Origin: Aquanectria penicillioides
Lineage: Eukaryota > Ascomycota > Sordariomycetes > Hypocreales > Nectriaceae
Direction: 5' to 3'
Length of the DNA: 64,000 nt
Assembly (NCBI GenBank): GCA_003415625.1
Contig: PYIU01000009.1
Coordinates: 806,001 to 870,000, forward strand
Position 1 is the first letter of the stretch. Each line of letters opens with the position of its first letter. Both the position numbers and the translations under genes were made by a program. This document shows positions 1 to 13,900 of this stretch, piece by piece. The notes beneath the pieces are model-generated. The model ran no database searches. It was not told the DNA's origin and worked only from the letters and a program-made list of their open reading frames with translations.

Positions 1-3000
1 AAAGAAATTAAATAAATAAAACTTAAATTTTTACTTAAAAAAAGATAAATTTAGTAAGCTATTAATTTAATTATAATTAATAATCTAAAAGCAATATTTT
101 TAGAGAAGTACTTTAACTATATTGCTAAGCAGTATAGTATTAATAATATATTAATTAAGGAGAAATCCAAACCTTATTATATACTATTGCCTAAAGAATA
201 TTTTATTAAGGATTAAAAAAGTATTAATAAAGTTAATATTAACTATATAATAATTAAAAAGGGAAAAGTTATATTTAATTAAATGCATTTAATAGTTTAT
301 ATAAATATTTTAAACTAATAGCATTAAAGAACTTTAGCCTAATACTAAAAACTATTAAAAATTTAAGTAAAGTTAAGTAACCTTAATAGAATAATTTAAA
401 AAGCTTTAGTGGATTTTAGGTTAAAAGGAAATATTATCTTTAATAAAATAGTATAAAAATATAAGCTAAAAGTAAAGCCTATAAAAGCTTTTACTATATT
501 TTACTTTAATAATTAAATCTAAATATATAGAGAAGTGAATATTAAGCTATTTTTTAAAAATATTTAAATAGCATAGAGATTTTATATTACTTTAAAAGAA
601 TATATTTCTATTTCTTTTATTTTAAAAATGCCCTTTATTAAGGCTATTAAAATTACATTTAATTATATATTTCTAAAAGAAGAAATACTTCTATAATATT
701 AATTTAGCTTAATTAAGATTATTATACCTACTGCTAGAAATATTAAATAGAATGCCTTAAGGAGTATAGAGACTACTTAAGGCAATTAAAGATAAATTCC
801 TAAAGTTCTTTTAGACTAATAGGATTATAGGGTCTAAAAGAAAATAATAATAAGCATTTAATTAAATAGTTAAATAAGGTATTAGCAAAAATAGTAATTT
901 AATTAATAATTAAGAATTAATTAAAGGTTAATTATATAGAGGTAATAAAGGTAAAGAAAAAGCTATAATTAGCTATATACTAAAAAGGGAAGGTAGTATT
1001 TATTAATATAATATATAAATAAAAAGCCAATAAAATATATTCTAAAGATAATATTCTATTAAATAGATCTATCCTTAAAGGGGATCTATATTAAAAGGAG
1101 AAAAGGTAGAAAAAAGTAAAGGGAAACCTTAAAGAGAAGTTTAAATACTTAAAGCTCTTAATACTTAAGTTCTTTAAAATAGCTAAAGGATTAAGGCTAT
1201 ATAAAAAAAGACTTTAGAAAGTAATTAATTAAATAAAAGGGATCTTTATTAATAAAGAGAGAAGTGTTCTTTTAGAAATTCTTTATAATAGAGAAGTAGC
1301 ACTTACTTAAGATTTTAAGGAATATAGAAGACTAGACCCTAAAGTGGCCTCTTTATAGATTATTAAGATAATTAAATATAAAGCCTAATAAATAAAAAAT
1401 ATTTTAATCCCTAAAGGATTAAAAAAGAAGGTTATTAAATTGCTAAAAACTTAAATAAAGAGAGAAATCCTTTAAAAGTTTTATACTGTTTATTAAAACC
1501 TATATATACTAGTAGTAAAAAAGAATAATAGATTCTGCTTAATTAATTTAGCTAAAAAATATAATATATATATAATATAGAATAGATTAATTCCTTTAGA
1601 AGCTAATAAATTCTTAGCTAAATTTAAAATATATAAAATTCTAACTCTTTTAGACTTCTTTTTAAAATATAATTAAATTTTCTTAATAAAGGAAAGTTAG
1701 GATTTAATGACTTTTAATATACTATTAAGGCTTTTTAGGATATGCATTTTGCTATAAGAAGGAACCAATTTAATAGTATAGTTCTTAAGGATTATAATTA
1801 AAATTCTCTTTAATTTATTACTAAAAGTCTATTAAGCCTTCTTAAATAATATTGCTATTAAAGGACTAAAGACTAAATATAATAGGGAGAAGGTACTCCT
1901 TAATATATAAAGGTTTATCCTAAAGCATTTAATTAATTTAAATAAAACTCTTTTAAATATTAAGCTATTTAAGTGCATAATTTCTATAGGGAAGTTAAAG
2001 TTCTACTAATATACTATAGTTATTATTAAATACTTATATAATATAGCTAAAAGGTAGCTAGTAAAGAAAAAAGTAATTAAGATTAATAAGTAAGAAAGAT
2101 GCTATAACTTAAAGTAGATTAAAGCATTTTTAGGAATTATAGGCTACTATTAAATTTAAGTTAAAAAATATATCTAAATTGCTAGACCTTTTATTTAATT
2201 ATTAAGAAAGAATACTATATAAATATAGGGTAAGAAATAAGCTAATGCTATAGTAGTTCTTAAAGAAAAGATAACCTTTACTTCTATCCTAATAATATTA
2301 AACCTTTCTAAAGGATTTAAAAAGATTATCCTTATAACTAATGCTAGTAAAGAAGGCTAAAGTGCAATATTAATGCAAATAATAAAGGAAAAAAGGCATT
2401 TAATAAGGTATAAATCTAGTCTTTAGACTTCTATAGAATAAAGGTATAATACTATTAAACTTAAATATAAAAGCATATTATATAAAATTAAATGCCTTTA
2501 TAGCTATATATATAAATTGCCTTTTATCTTAAAGATAGATTCTTAAGTTTTAATCTATTAGCTTAATAGTAGGGCTAGTAATATTTTTAGTATAATAATT
2601 ATTTAATAGATTAGTTATATTCTATTATTTAACTTTACTATTTAATATATTCTTAAAAATAAAAATAATATAGCTAATAGGCTATTTAGAAAAGGTTTAA
2701 AAGCATTTAATTAAATAGACTAAAAGGCTAAAAGTAATATTAAAAAGTTTATTAATGCTTATCTTAATATTGTTAAGATTAAGAATAAATTAGTGGAGTT
2801 AAAAAAGAATTATAGTAGATCTTTATTGCAATTAGGGGAATACTTACTCTTATTAAAAAGGCTAATAGATATTACCCTATAGAATTACTAATGCTTATAG
2901 CTAAAAGCTAAAAAACACTTTATAAAAGGTAGCTACTTATAGATTAAGGCTAAAGAATAGAGAAGCAACTTAAGGTTAGTTATAAAAAAGGAAAATATTT

Positions 3001-4500
3001 AAAAGGATTTAATTAAATTATACTATATTAATAAAGGGCATTATAATTGCAATACTATTTATATATTTCTCTTTAAAAAGTACTATTAATAAAATATAAA
3101 AAGGAGCATTATAAAAGCTATTAGGCAATGCCTAATATATTATATATATATTCCCTAAAGACTAATAGAAGCCTTTATATTTATTAAGTCTATTTACTTA
3201 ATAATAAAGATTTATTTTAATAGATAGTATATACCTTTTAATAAAGGATTTAAATTTATACTAAAAGCTAAATGCAATCTTTATAGATAGATAAAGGCTA
3301 AGCCAATCCTAAGATTGAATAGTTACTATATTGCAAAATTCCTTAAAAAACTATACTATTAGTATAAAATGCTAAAAAAAGTGATTATTAATAATAAAAA
3401 AGAGATTATAAAAGGGATTCCTAAAGATCTTAATAGCTTTAATATAAAAGTTATTAATACTTCTATTTATAACCCTAAAGCAAATAGATTTATTAAAGGT
3501 AGTTATACTACTATAATAAGTTTCCTAAAGAAAAAAGGTAAAGAAAAAGGAAAATAAATAGATATTTTACTAATAGCTTTATTAGCTAAAAGAGTAGCTA
3601 TCTATACCTTATATAGAAGATTACCTTTTTATTTGCTCTATAGATAGAAGCTAGTCCTTCCTTTAGAAGTGGAAGTGCCTATATAGCATTTAATTAAATG
3701 GAATAATATAACCTTTATTAAAAACCTACTTAAGTAAAGAATTAGGATCTTAAAGTAAAAGCAGAAAGATATAAAAGAAGCTAGGCAATAAGTAATTGCA
3801 TTTTAAAGATTAATTGCTAATAGAGAGATTAAAAAGAATTAATATAGGCTATATAAAGAGCCTTTTGCTATTAGAGATTTAGTTCTTTAGTATAATATAT
3901 AAAATCAAAAGGATATATCTTGCATTATAAAGATAAAGCTATATTAATTAGGCCCTTATAGAATTGCTAATACATTTAATAAAATAAAAAATTATATTTT
4001 TAATACTATAGATAGAGTTAAGCTTTTTAGTATAACTTATAGTAATTAATTAAAGAAGTTTATAGAGGATAAAGATAGGTAGTAAATAAGTAAGGATAAT
4101 AAAGAGACTTTTAATATAAATTAAAAAGTACTATTAAAGGTAAGAAAAGAAGGGAAAGCATTTAATTAAATGTAAATTAAATCTATAGAATAGTAGAAAT
4201 AAAATAAACTTAATCTAAATGCTATAAAAAGCTTAAATAATAATATTATAATATATATCTATATTAGGCCTAAAAAGATTATTAAAGTTTAAATTCTAAA
4301 GATAAATAGTAATTAATAAATACAATACTAAAATATAGTAAGCAATTAATTAAATAGTTAGTAATAGCATTAGGCTAAAAATAGTTAGATTGCTATTAAG
4401 AAAAGGGTACTAAAGGTTAAAAAGAAAAAAGTAAAGATATTAAAACTAATACTATATTAAAAAAAGATAAGCTACTTAAAATAAAGTAAAAAAGTAAAAT
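1..4500 (+). mobile_element. RIP-degraded Ty3/gypsy retrotransposon pol region
   Basis: Conceptual translation through many stops gives a recognisable gypsy pol order. Reverse transcriptase lies at about 1,480-2,160. The position of the catalytic aspartate pair (1,845-1,850) now reads Asn-Asn, followed by IAIKGLKTKYN. RNase H is at about 2,330-2,390 (ILITNASKEGQSAILMQ-like). The integrase core is at about 3,000-3,560, where the end of the core reads SIYNPKANRFIKG. Nearly all losses fit C-to-T or G-to-A change, as expected of RIP. The longest remaining open frame is only 62 codons (3,369-3,557). Gag or protease would lie in positions 1-1,000 or left of the window. No long terminal repeat could be identified by eye. 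The element is certainly inactive as it stands. Family level is confident; exact ends are not. Confidence 0.8.
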
Positions 4501-4573
4501 AAAAAGTAATTAAAAATAAGTAAAAAAATAGTAAAACTAAATAAAACTAAATAAAAACAATTAGAAATTGGCT

Positions 4574-4745
4574 AAAAACCTTAAGAAAATGCTAAAAATC
4601 TCTAAAAATCCCTTAAAAATCTATTTAAAAACTTTAAAAATTATACTAAAAATTAATAAAAATAAAATAAAAATGCTTAAAAACTATAGCAAAAGGGTTA
4701 AAATTATTTAAAAATAGATAAAAATGCATAAAAAATAGTAAAAAA
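4574..4745. repeat. Phased A-tract run (likely curved DNA)
   Basis: Runs of four to six A residues start at about 4574, 4586, 4594, 4604, 4615, 4627, 4636, 4648, 4658, 4669, 4679, 4691, 4700, 4710, 4720, 4730 and 4740. The mean spacing is about 10.4 bp, close to one helical turn, which is the classic arrangement for intrinsic curvature. It sits just downstream of the gypsy integrase relic. It may be the mutated remnant of a short tandem repeat. Confidence 0.6.
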
Positions 4746-4799
4746 TAAAGTATTAATATCTATAAAAAATTTAAAAATCTAAATATATTTAATAGAAAT

Positions 4800-7700
4800 T
4801 AAGTTTTAAGGTTATTAAAATAATATAATAATAGCAATAGCCTTAAAGGGCATAAAAACACTTAATTAATTGCTTTATAGTACTATTTTCTATTTATTGA
4901 ATTATTATTAATAAATTAAAAACTATATTTAATTAGTCTATATTAAAAAATAAGCTAAAAACTATTATTTTTATTAATTAAAACTTACTTTATGCTTTTA
5001 ATTAAATACTTTTTATGCCTATTTAATTAATTAGCAATTACTAGCTATATTATTAATAGGAAAATTATATATAATTTATAGATAAATAATTAGCCTAAAA
5101 AAATCTACTGTAAAAGTTAATAGCTAAATAGACTTATTAATAGTATCTATACTACCTAAAGGAAAGTTATAAGGGCCTTTATAAAGACCCTTTAGTTAAT
5201 ATTTATAAAAAAAGCTTTACTTATATTTAAATTAACCATTTTAAATACAATTAATATAGCAGCCATTTATATAACTTAATGCTAAAATATATATATAAAA
5301 GGGAGTAAGAATATATTTATTATAGGTAGAAACTATAGAAGTATATAATTAAATGCATTTATAATATATAAAGGGGTTAATATATTTAATAAAGGCAATA
5401 ATAAATGCTTTAATATACTTAAGGCAAGTTAGCAGCTAAATTAAGAAGTACTCTATTAAATAAGCCCATTCTATAGAAATATATATAGACTGAAGTTAGT
5501 GCTAAAGGAGAAGATTTACTTTAGAATAAAGCATTAAATTATAAAATAGCAATTGCAAAATAAACTATTAAGTAAATTTATAATTAATCTATTTGCTATT
5601 TTTCTTAAAGGCAATTTTAATATATAAGGGCTAGTTAAGTTAATTAAGAGCTTAAAAGCTATAAATCTAAATATTAAAGTATTATTAAATCTAAAAGTAT
5701 TTAATTAATTATTAAATAAAAATAATAGTTAAAAAGCAATATAAAAAGGGGTATTTATTAATTATTTAATAGCAGTATTAATAGTATTAATTAAAGCCTT
5801 ATGGAAAAAACCATTATAAGTATATTAATAAGTAAAGTATTAATAAAAGAATTTAAAAGCCTAAATATAGCTAATAGTAAGATTATATATATTAGGGAGA
5901 TAATTATAAGGTATAAAGATAAGAGACTTAAGCTTATTGCAATATAAAGCTATTATAAGATAAAGAATAAAAATTATAATAATAACTAAAGGTATAAAAG
6001 AATTAAGGAGGTAAAGAATAATAAGCTAAAAAGAAAGGAATAAAAAGGGGGGCCAATATAGTGCTTTTATAATAAATAGGAAATTAACCCTTAAGATTTA
6101 GGGTAAAAATTAAATACTAATAAAATTTTTATTAAATATTAAAAAGTATGCTATTTTAAGAAACTTATTAGTATTTATATATATATAAATATTAAAATAG
6201 TAATTCACTTAAATAATACTAAATTAAAAATAAAGGCGCTTAAGTTATATTAATTTACCTTATGCCTATAACTCTTTCCCTTCTTTTAACAATTTTATAG
6301 TAAGTTATATTACTTTAACTTTATTTATAATACCTATAAAAACACTAATAATCTTTATCTTTTAAATTATAAGTATTTAATTATAAGCTTTTAAACCCTT
6401 TATTAATCTTTATTTTATTTTATAATAAGGCTAAAGAAAGCAACCTTAAGTGCAATTACTTTAAAGGTGTAATTTTTAATGCTAAATAAAGACCTTTATA
6501 TAGCTAAAGGAGTTATCTAAAATAAAGGTAGAATTAAAGATTTCTTTTCTTTTAGTAAAGAAAATACTATTAAAATATTTAATTAATTGCTTAATAGTTA
6601 ATCTATACTATTTTACTTTTAAATAAATTAGGATTATTAATTTAATAAATTAAAAACTTAATCTATTTTAGGTAATAAAAGCAATTTAAATTTTTAGCTT
6701 ATTAATATTAGTTGCTTTAAAGACTTCCCTTTTAACTTTTGCTAAGTTTAAATATTCTATTATTAAGATCTATAAAATTTATTTAAAAACCTATAAAAGA
6801 AAGAAATGGCCTTAAATTTTAGTATTTAAGCTCTTCTTATTACTTTTACCTATAGACTTATTAATATCCTTATAATTTACTAAACTAATCTTTTAATTAT
6901 AAGTATTAAGGTTAAAAAGAATAAATAAAAGCAAAAGAGTTTCTTTTGCAAGCTTTTGCTAAAAGAAATAAATATTAAAAAGACTAAATATTTAATTAAT
7001 TTTATGCCTATTAAGTTCTAATAAGCAATATATAATAAAAGGCTATTAATTAGCTTTATTTATTTTACTAATACTATTTATTAAAGCTTTTTTATTTAAA
7101 ATAAATAGTTAGGGCATTTAATTATTTATAATACTACTAATATCCTTTAGAATAAATAAGCTATTGCACTTACTATAGTATAGAAAGAGATTATAACTAA
7201 AATAGGGTTGCTTTATAATTTCTTTATTTTTATTATGCCTATTATTAAGTAAGCTAGAAATTAAAAATATAGTTTTTTAGGCGCTTTTTTTCTTTTCTTT
7301 AATATTTAAGGAATAGTTAAATTTATTAAAACTTTAATTATTAAATGCCTTATAATTTAGCCTTTAATTTTTAATAGCAGTTATAATACTATTAATAATC
7401 CCTTTTTAGTATTAATGCATTATAATTAGATTCTTATTAAGTATAAATAAGGGAAAAGTACTTAATTAATTGCTTTAAATGCCAATTAAATGCAAGACTT
7501 TATTAATACTATTATTTTTAATAAACTTAATATTATTAATAGAAAGTTCTTTAATTAATATAAGCTTATAGAACTTACTAAAACTTAAAAATCTATTTAT
7601 ATTTTAAGATTTTAAAATAGTTCCTTTAATATTTAGTGGCTTTATATTAATCTAAAAGGTTACTATATAATAAGCTAAAAAAGAGTTAATTATTAAACTC

Positions 7701-9178
7701 TTAAAAATAAATATTAAATTATCCTAAAGTTACTTAATCCTTAAGGCAATAGCTATTAAATAAATCTGCCTTTACTATTAGGCCCTTAACTGCCTTACTA
7801 TTCTTTAGCTAATAATTTAATTAAATGCTATTAAACTTATAGATATTAAATAATAGATAGATTTCCTATTAAAATTAATAAGTTTATTAGAATTATTATT
7901 ACCTTAAGTAATAATAAAGGAGAAGGTTTTAAATAAGCCTTAAACTGCTAAAGTTAAAGCATTAAAGCAACTTGCCTTTATAGTCTATACCTTAAGTCTA
8001 AAACTTCTGCCCTTAAACTTACTATTAAGCCTAAACTAATAATTAAATTTGCCTAGCCCTTATATAAATTGCCTATTAGCTTATTAACTTATATAAGTAT
8101 TGCTTAATTAAGTGCACTTAAAAAAGAAATTTAGGTTAATTAAAATATACTTGCTTATTTTAATATATTTAATTAAATATTTATTAACTCTTTAAGTAAA
8201 AGGCAAGTAATTAAATTAATTTAATTAATTTAATAAATATTTTTATTTAAATTAGCTATTTTATAGTAATTTAATTAAATAGATTTAAATTTGCTTACTA
8301 CTAAAAGTAATAAATAAAGTTTTTATAAGCACTTTATACTGCCTTTATTAATTCCTTAATTAGCTAAGTATATAGTAAAAAAAGAAAAGTATACTATAAT
8401 TGCTAATACTATAGTTAGAAATATTATTAATATTACTATTTAAACTTAATAAAGTAATTATAACCTAAATTATATTATCTTTATTAAAAGAAAGATAATT
8501 ACTAAAACTAAATAAATAAATTTACTTTAAATTAATTAATAGGCTATTTTTAAACTCCTTTAGATAAAAAGCTAAATCTTTTATACACTAAAAGGGTTAA
8601 TTTTAGTAAATTAATAGAATAAAATTATAATTACTACTTATAAGCTATTTAAACCTTTAATTTTTATTTATTAGTTTTATATTAATTAATACTGCAATTA
8701 AGAATTATATTATAGAAAAAGGTAATAATAAAGTTAAAATAAGGAGATTAAATATTAAAAGCAAAATAAATTATAAAAGGAAATAATAGTAAATTAAATA
8801 ATAGATTATAGGTATAAAGTATTTAATTAAATGCTTCCTTTAAGATTTTCTTTATATTTAAATAGATTAAGCTTAAAGTTTTCCTTTTATATTATGCCTT
8901 TAGTCCGCTTAAAGGCAAGCATTAAGGCATTAAAGAGAGATAAGTTAAGGTCTAAAGTAATATAAATCAATCTATTATTAGATTAATTAAAAAGATAAAA
9001 GGGACCTTAAAGATATAGAAAATAAATAGGCAGTTTTTTTTAATTAATTTTTATTTTTAAAATTCTAAATTCCTTGCATTTAGACTCTATTAAAGTTTTA
9101 ATGCAGCCCTTTATAATATTACTTTATTTATAACTTTCTGCCCTATTTTCTTTCTTTCTTTTCTTTAAGGGACACTCT
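4800..9178. other. AT-rich RIP-like tract without recognisable domain
   Basis: This is continuous with the gypsy relic in composition and has no open frame of useful length. From about 6,200 the plus strand becomes T-rich, so any original coding strand may be minus here. A purine run with GGGGGG at about 6,045-6,055 could be an old polypurine tract, but no flanking repeat confirms it. I recognise no protein domain in either direction. Confidence 0.5.
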
Positions 9179-9199
9179 AAAGCATTCAATTAAATGCTT

Positions 9200-9345
9200 T
9201 AACACTCTTTTAAGTTGTTTGCAGCTGCTTAGGAAGGCTGTTTGGTCTTTAATTGAACCTGCTTACCCTATACCCTTTTGGGTAGGGTGTGTGTTTTAGC
9301 CAGTGTCCCCATCCACCAATACAATACTCAATAGGTTTCTAAACT
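9200..9345. other. Normal-composition island between two RIP blocks
   Basis: About 145 bp with ordinary base composition and intact CpA and TpG lies between two heavily mutated blocks. It contains a hairpin at 9265-9288 (ACCC, TTTT loop, GGGT, with a further CCCT/AGGG pairing across a two-base bulge). The 22-bp palindrome ends at its left border. It could be single-copy DNA between two insertions, or a piece of terminal repeat too short to be mutated. Confidence 0.45.
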
Positions 9346-9349
9346 ATAG

Positions 9350-10980
9350 CTCTTAAATATAAGCATTAAGTACATTAAAGAAAGGAGAAATAGGGCTATT
9401 AATGCTTTATTTTAAACTATCTTTTTATTAAATAATTATTTAAAGGTATTAATTTTACTAATAATAGAAAATATATTTAAATTTAAAAAATAGATTTAAA
9501 AAGATAGGAAAGGGGGCTATAATAAAATACTTTAGGCCTATACTAAAGCCTATAATAAATCTGCCTTAAGAGCTATAGAGGCCAAAAAGCTAAAAGTGCA
9601 ATCTAATTAAGGCCTAAATCCTTATAGTAGTAACAGCTAAGTAAATTAGCTTAAACCTTAAGAGAAGGACCTATAGTATAAGGATATTATAGGCTATTTA
9701 ATAAATACAATAACTATAAACTAACTAAACTAATATTAAAAGAATTAAATAATAAATATAGCTTAAAGTTATAAAATCGCAAATAGAATTCTATAGCATA
9801 AATTAAATAATAAATCCTAGGCCTACTATTTAGCAAAAATAGAAATATTAAAAGCCCTAAAGAATGCATACAATCTATTAGAATACTTTAGCCCTAATAG
9901 TACTAAAAGGAGATTAGTAGATTGGGTATAGTAGCTAAAAATAACCTATAATATAATAAAATATATCTAAAGGTGCTAGCTATATATAAAGCATTCTCTA
10001 GCAAAACCCAAATCCCTAAACCGAAATGCAATAATAATAAAACCTTTTTAAATAATTAAAATTAACTATTTTAATCCCTTTTCTCTATTTAATAAAAGCA
10101 ACTGCTATCTATTTATTATTATTAATTATTTTTCTTGATTTTATTAGGCCTTATTAATTAAAGGCACTATTAGCTAAAAAATAGCAATAAAAATAAAAGA
10201 ATAGCTATAAATAATATTAATAAAACTACTAATAATATACTTAAACCCTAGATCTATATTTATATTAGCTAAATTCCAATTAACTATAGGGGAATATAGG
10301 GTTAAGGTAATGCTAGCCCTAATATAATCTTATAAATCTATTAAAATAATAAAAGTTTTAAATTAAATTATTTAATCTATCCTTAATAAAATAGTAATAC
10401 TATATAAAAAGTAAAATAAATCTTTAGTATTAATAATAAAATCTATAAATAGCTAATATATAATCTCTATAGGCTACTTACTAAGCAAGATACTCTATAG
10501 AATAGAGATATACTATCTAAAACCAATAGATATAGATATAAAGAAAGTAAGGACCTAAGCACTAAAAGATTGCATTATCTACAAAAAATCTATTATACTA
10601 AAGGGACCTAAATTAAAAGATTAACTTATAGAATTCCTAAATACTAAATAGGAAATAAATAAAAAGATTTAAAAAGAGAATAAACTAAAAGTAAAGGCCT
10701 AAGCTAAAAGGCACTAGCTAAGATTATTAACCCCTTTTAAAGCTAAAAACCTAATAATAGTAATATAGAAAGGGAAACCTTAAAAACTAAAGAGTAAATA
10801 GAAAGGACTATTTAAAGTAATATCCTAAATAGAAAGGGCAACCTATAAATTAAAGAATATTAATAGATTTAAACTAACTAAAGGGAACTAAAAATTCTAT
10901 AAGGATTATATAAAACAGTTTTAATTAAGAGATAGCTACTTAAATGTAAAAAAGAATAGAAATATTCTATTTTAATAAGC
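9350..10980 (+). mobile_element. RIP-degraded retroelement integrase region
   Basis: Reading the plus strand through stops gives an integrase-like order. A zinc-binding-like segment at about 9,870-10,000 contains STKRRLVDWV and a region with YIQRC. The core at about 10,040-10,340 includes INYFNPF and INYFS, then FQLTIGEYRVKV. A C-terminal stretch at about 10,780-10,890 resembles a GPY/F module (KGLFKVIS, then YKLKNINRFKL). No reverse transcriptase was found just upstream in the same direction, so this is a truncated or rearranged copy, or a different element from the one at 1-4,500. Mutation has removed the catalytic residues. Ends are approximate. Confidence 0.6.
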
Positions 10981-13900
10981 ATTATAAAACTAAATATTAA
11001 GGAATTTCTTTTCTAAAAGAAGAAAGAGAGAGATAAAAGAAAAAGCTTATAGTAGAGTAGAACTTAAAGTTAATAATTATTCTATTTAATGCATTTTTAA
11101 TTAAAATAAAGAACTTAAGTTATTAAAAATTGCCTATTACTATATAGGCTAATAGCTTAATAAATATTTATAAAGGTTACTATACCCCTTACTTTTATTA
11201 TAACTTTACTATTATTTCTTTTTCTTTTTCTTTTTTACTTTTCTCTATTTATAATTAATACCTAACTAAAAGGGCCTTATTACTATATTCTATTATAAGT
11301 AATACTATATTACCTAAAACTACCCTAAATTATATTTTTATCCTCTTTTTTTCTCTCTCTTTTTTGCCTATTAAAAAAGCTAAAACTACTAAAATAAAAA
11401 ATAAAAACTCTATTTATATGCCCTTTTACTATATCTTTAGGATATAGCATTTAGTGAGAAAGGGAGAGCTTAAAATGCTATTATTATTCTAAATAATAAG
11501 GAAATTATTAGTAGATCTAAAGAAAGCAAATACTTAAGGATCTTACTGGTTGAATCTAAAAGCAGAAAGAGAAAGCAATTAGCTAATAACAAAAAAATTA
11601 AAGACCCTTTAATTGCTAGAATTAATATAAAAAAGGACTTTAATATCTAGAGACCTAAAAGAGAACTAGTAACTATACTTATTAATATAGAATTAAAGGA
11701 TACTAAATAAAAGTTATTTATAAATTTAAAAATAAAATATAGTATAACTAAAATATAAAAGTAAATTAAAAAAGTCTTAAATATTAAAAATAAAAGAAGA
11801 CTTAATATCTATTTTAAACTATACTTATACTAATTTATTTAAAACTTATATTGCCCTATACTTAATAATTATAAAGAAAACCCATTAAAGACACTATTAA
11901 AGCTAATACTACTTTTAAAAAACTAGCTTATAATATAAATATCTACACTAAAGGGAATAGTAGCATTAAAAATAGGGCTTACTTTTAAAATTAATAAAGG
12001 GATTAATATATTAAAAAGGGATTAAAAGATAGCCTTAAAACTAGCCTAAATAAACCTAAATAAAGAGGGAATTAAATATATTAAACCCTTTTCTATTAAG
12101 GTTTAGCAAAAGGCAATTATTCTATTTAACCTTATCTATAATTTAAATATAAAGGAAGGCAATTTATTTACCTTTACTTAAATAATAAATAGGCACTCTT
12201 CCCTTTATAAGATATTTGCTTAATACTATAAAGAATCTACTATACCTAAAAGGAAACTATAGAAAGCAATAAAGGATTAAATAGATATTAAAGCAAAACT
12301 AAAATGCAATATGCCTATAAAACTAATATATATTAGCCTTATAGCCATTAATATAGTAGATACCTTCTTCTATAAAGTTAAAAGAGGGGACTCCTTAAGT
12401 AATAAATTAACTAACTATTTAATTAAAATAAAACTAAATTATACTATTTATAGAAAAGTTATTCCTTATAAATATTATATAGTTTTAGGAAATATAATAA
12501 AGCTAAAGGAAATACTGCTATTAAAGAACACTATACTAAAATATTGCAATAACCCTTATTTAACTACTAAAATCCTTTACTTTAAATAGAAAAAGGGTCT
12601 AGCTATTTACTCTTTAATGCATAAAGACCTAATAAAAAAAACTAAAAGCTAGTGCTTAATATTATCTTTAATTTAGGACCTATATAAAAAGTTATAAAGG
12701 CTAAAATAGCCACTATTAGGCTTACTTATTATTTTAGTAAAAATAATAAATAAATTAATAGCCTTTTTAAAAAAATACTATAGGGATTCTATATTAATTA
12801 ATCTAGCTATAATAGTAATAATTATATACTTTAACCTAAAGAAAAGGGATTAAAACTATTATATAATTAAAGGGAATATAGTTCTACTATTAGTATTATT
12901 AAGTAAATTTATACTTTACTTTCCTTATTTACTTTAGTAGACTAAAATTTAATATTTAGTATACTACCTTTATTCTATTCTATTTATTAACTATTTTAAA
13001 TCTTAAGATTACTTAAAAGATTATAGGCTATTTATAATTAATAATAAAATCTTAAATATATCCTTAATGCAAAAGCTATAGAAGTCCATTAGGTTTTATA
13101 CCTTTAGTATTAAGCTAATTTATTAAATAAAACTAATTCTCTATTTAATGCCTAAAACTAAAATAGTTTTCTTAATAGGCACTAAAAGATATATTATACT
13201 TATAGCTAAAAACTTTACCTTAAGCCATTTAAATAATATTTCTACTATTAGGCTTCTATTATATTACTATTATAAGGACCTAACTTAATTAATAGGCTTT
13301 TTAACTTACTATATCTAAAAATAGATCTATAATAAAAAGGAACTAAATCCTATTCTATATATTCTACCTCCTTACTATTAGTACTTTAAAATAAAAGCCA
13401 TTTAAGTATATTTAACTAAAGTTAATATATTAATAAAGCCTATCTTTTAGGATATTGCAATAAATTATAATTTTTATTAATCTATTGCCCCTAAAGTTTC
13501 TTATAATATATTCCCTAAAGCTTAATTAAGGCAAAGAGTATCCTTAAAAACCCTATTGCCCTAAGAGATCTATAATAAGCTCACTAAAATTAATAACTCT
13601 TATTTTAAGTACCTAAAGGCCAATTGAAATTTTATTAAGAAAATATACTATTACCTAAAGGATTTAAGTATTAAGTAGAATTAAATAGATCTAAAGGCTA
13701 TTTAATCTTTAGGGAAAGAGAAGATTACTTACTACTAACTATACTCTCCCTTTTCTAAAATAAAGGAGCTAATATTCTTAAAATTAAATTAGCCTTAAAT
13801 AAAATTTATAAAACCTCTATAATTATAGGCCTTAAATTATTTTAACTATAAAACTAATTAAATTTTAATAATTACTTTAGACTTAATGCATTATAAAGCT

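Larger units (their letters stand above)
271..9197. repeat. Dispersed short palindrome family, GCATTTAATTAAATGC type
   Basis: A palindrome with core TTTAATTAAA flanked by GCA and TGC recurs across the first RIP block. Near-complete or half copies are at 271-286, 854-869, 2703-2718, 3686-3701, 4158-4173, 7816-7828 (right half), 8819-8834 and 9182-9197. The last copy, GCATTCAATTAAATGC, keeps one C and extends to a 22-bp inverted repeat at 9179-9200. Looser relatives occur near 1924, 4342, 5346 and 7455. I saw none in 9,350-14,500, so it appears specific to the left block. Function and origin are unknown. Confidence 0.5.

Noticed and set aside
9265..9288. Telomere-like CCCTA/TAGGG sequence
   Set aside because: Only one hairpin with single CCCTA and TAGGG units; no tandem telomere repeat is present.
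12311..12589. 92-codon open frame in the RIP tract as a gene
   Set aside because: It is a stop-free fragment of a larger mutated frame with extreme AT codon use, not an independent gene.
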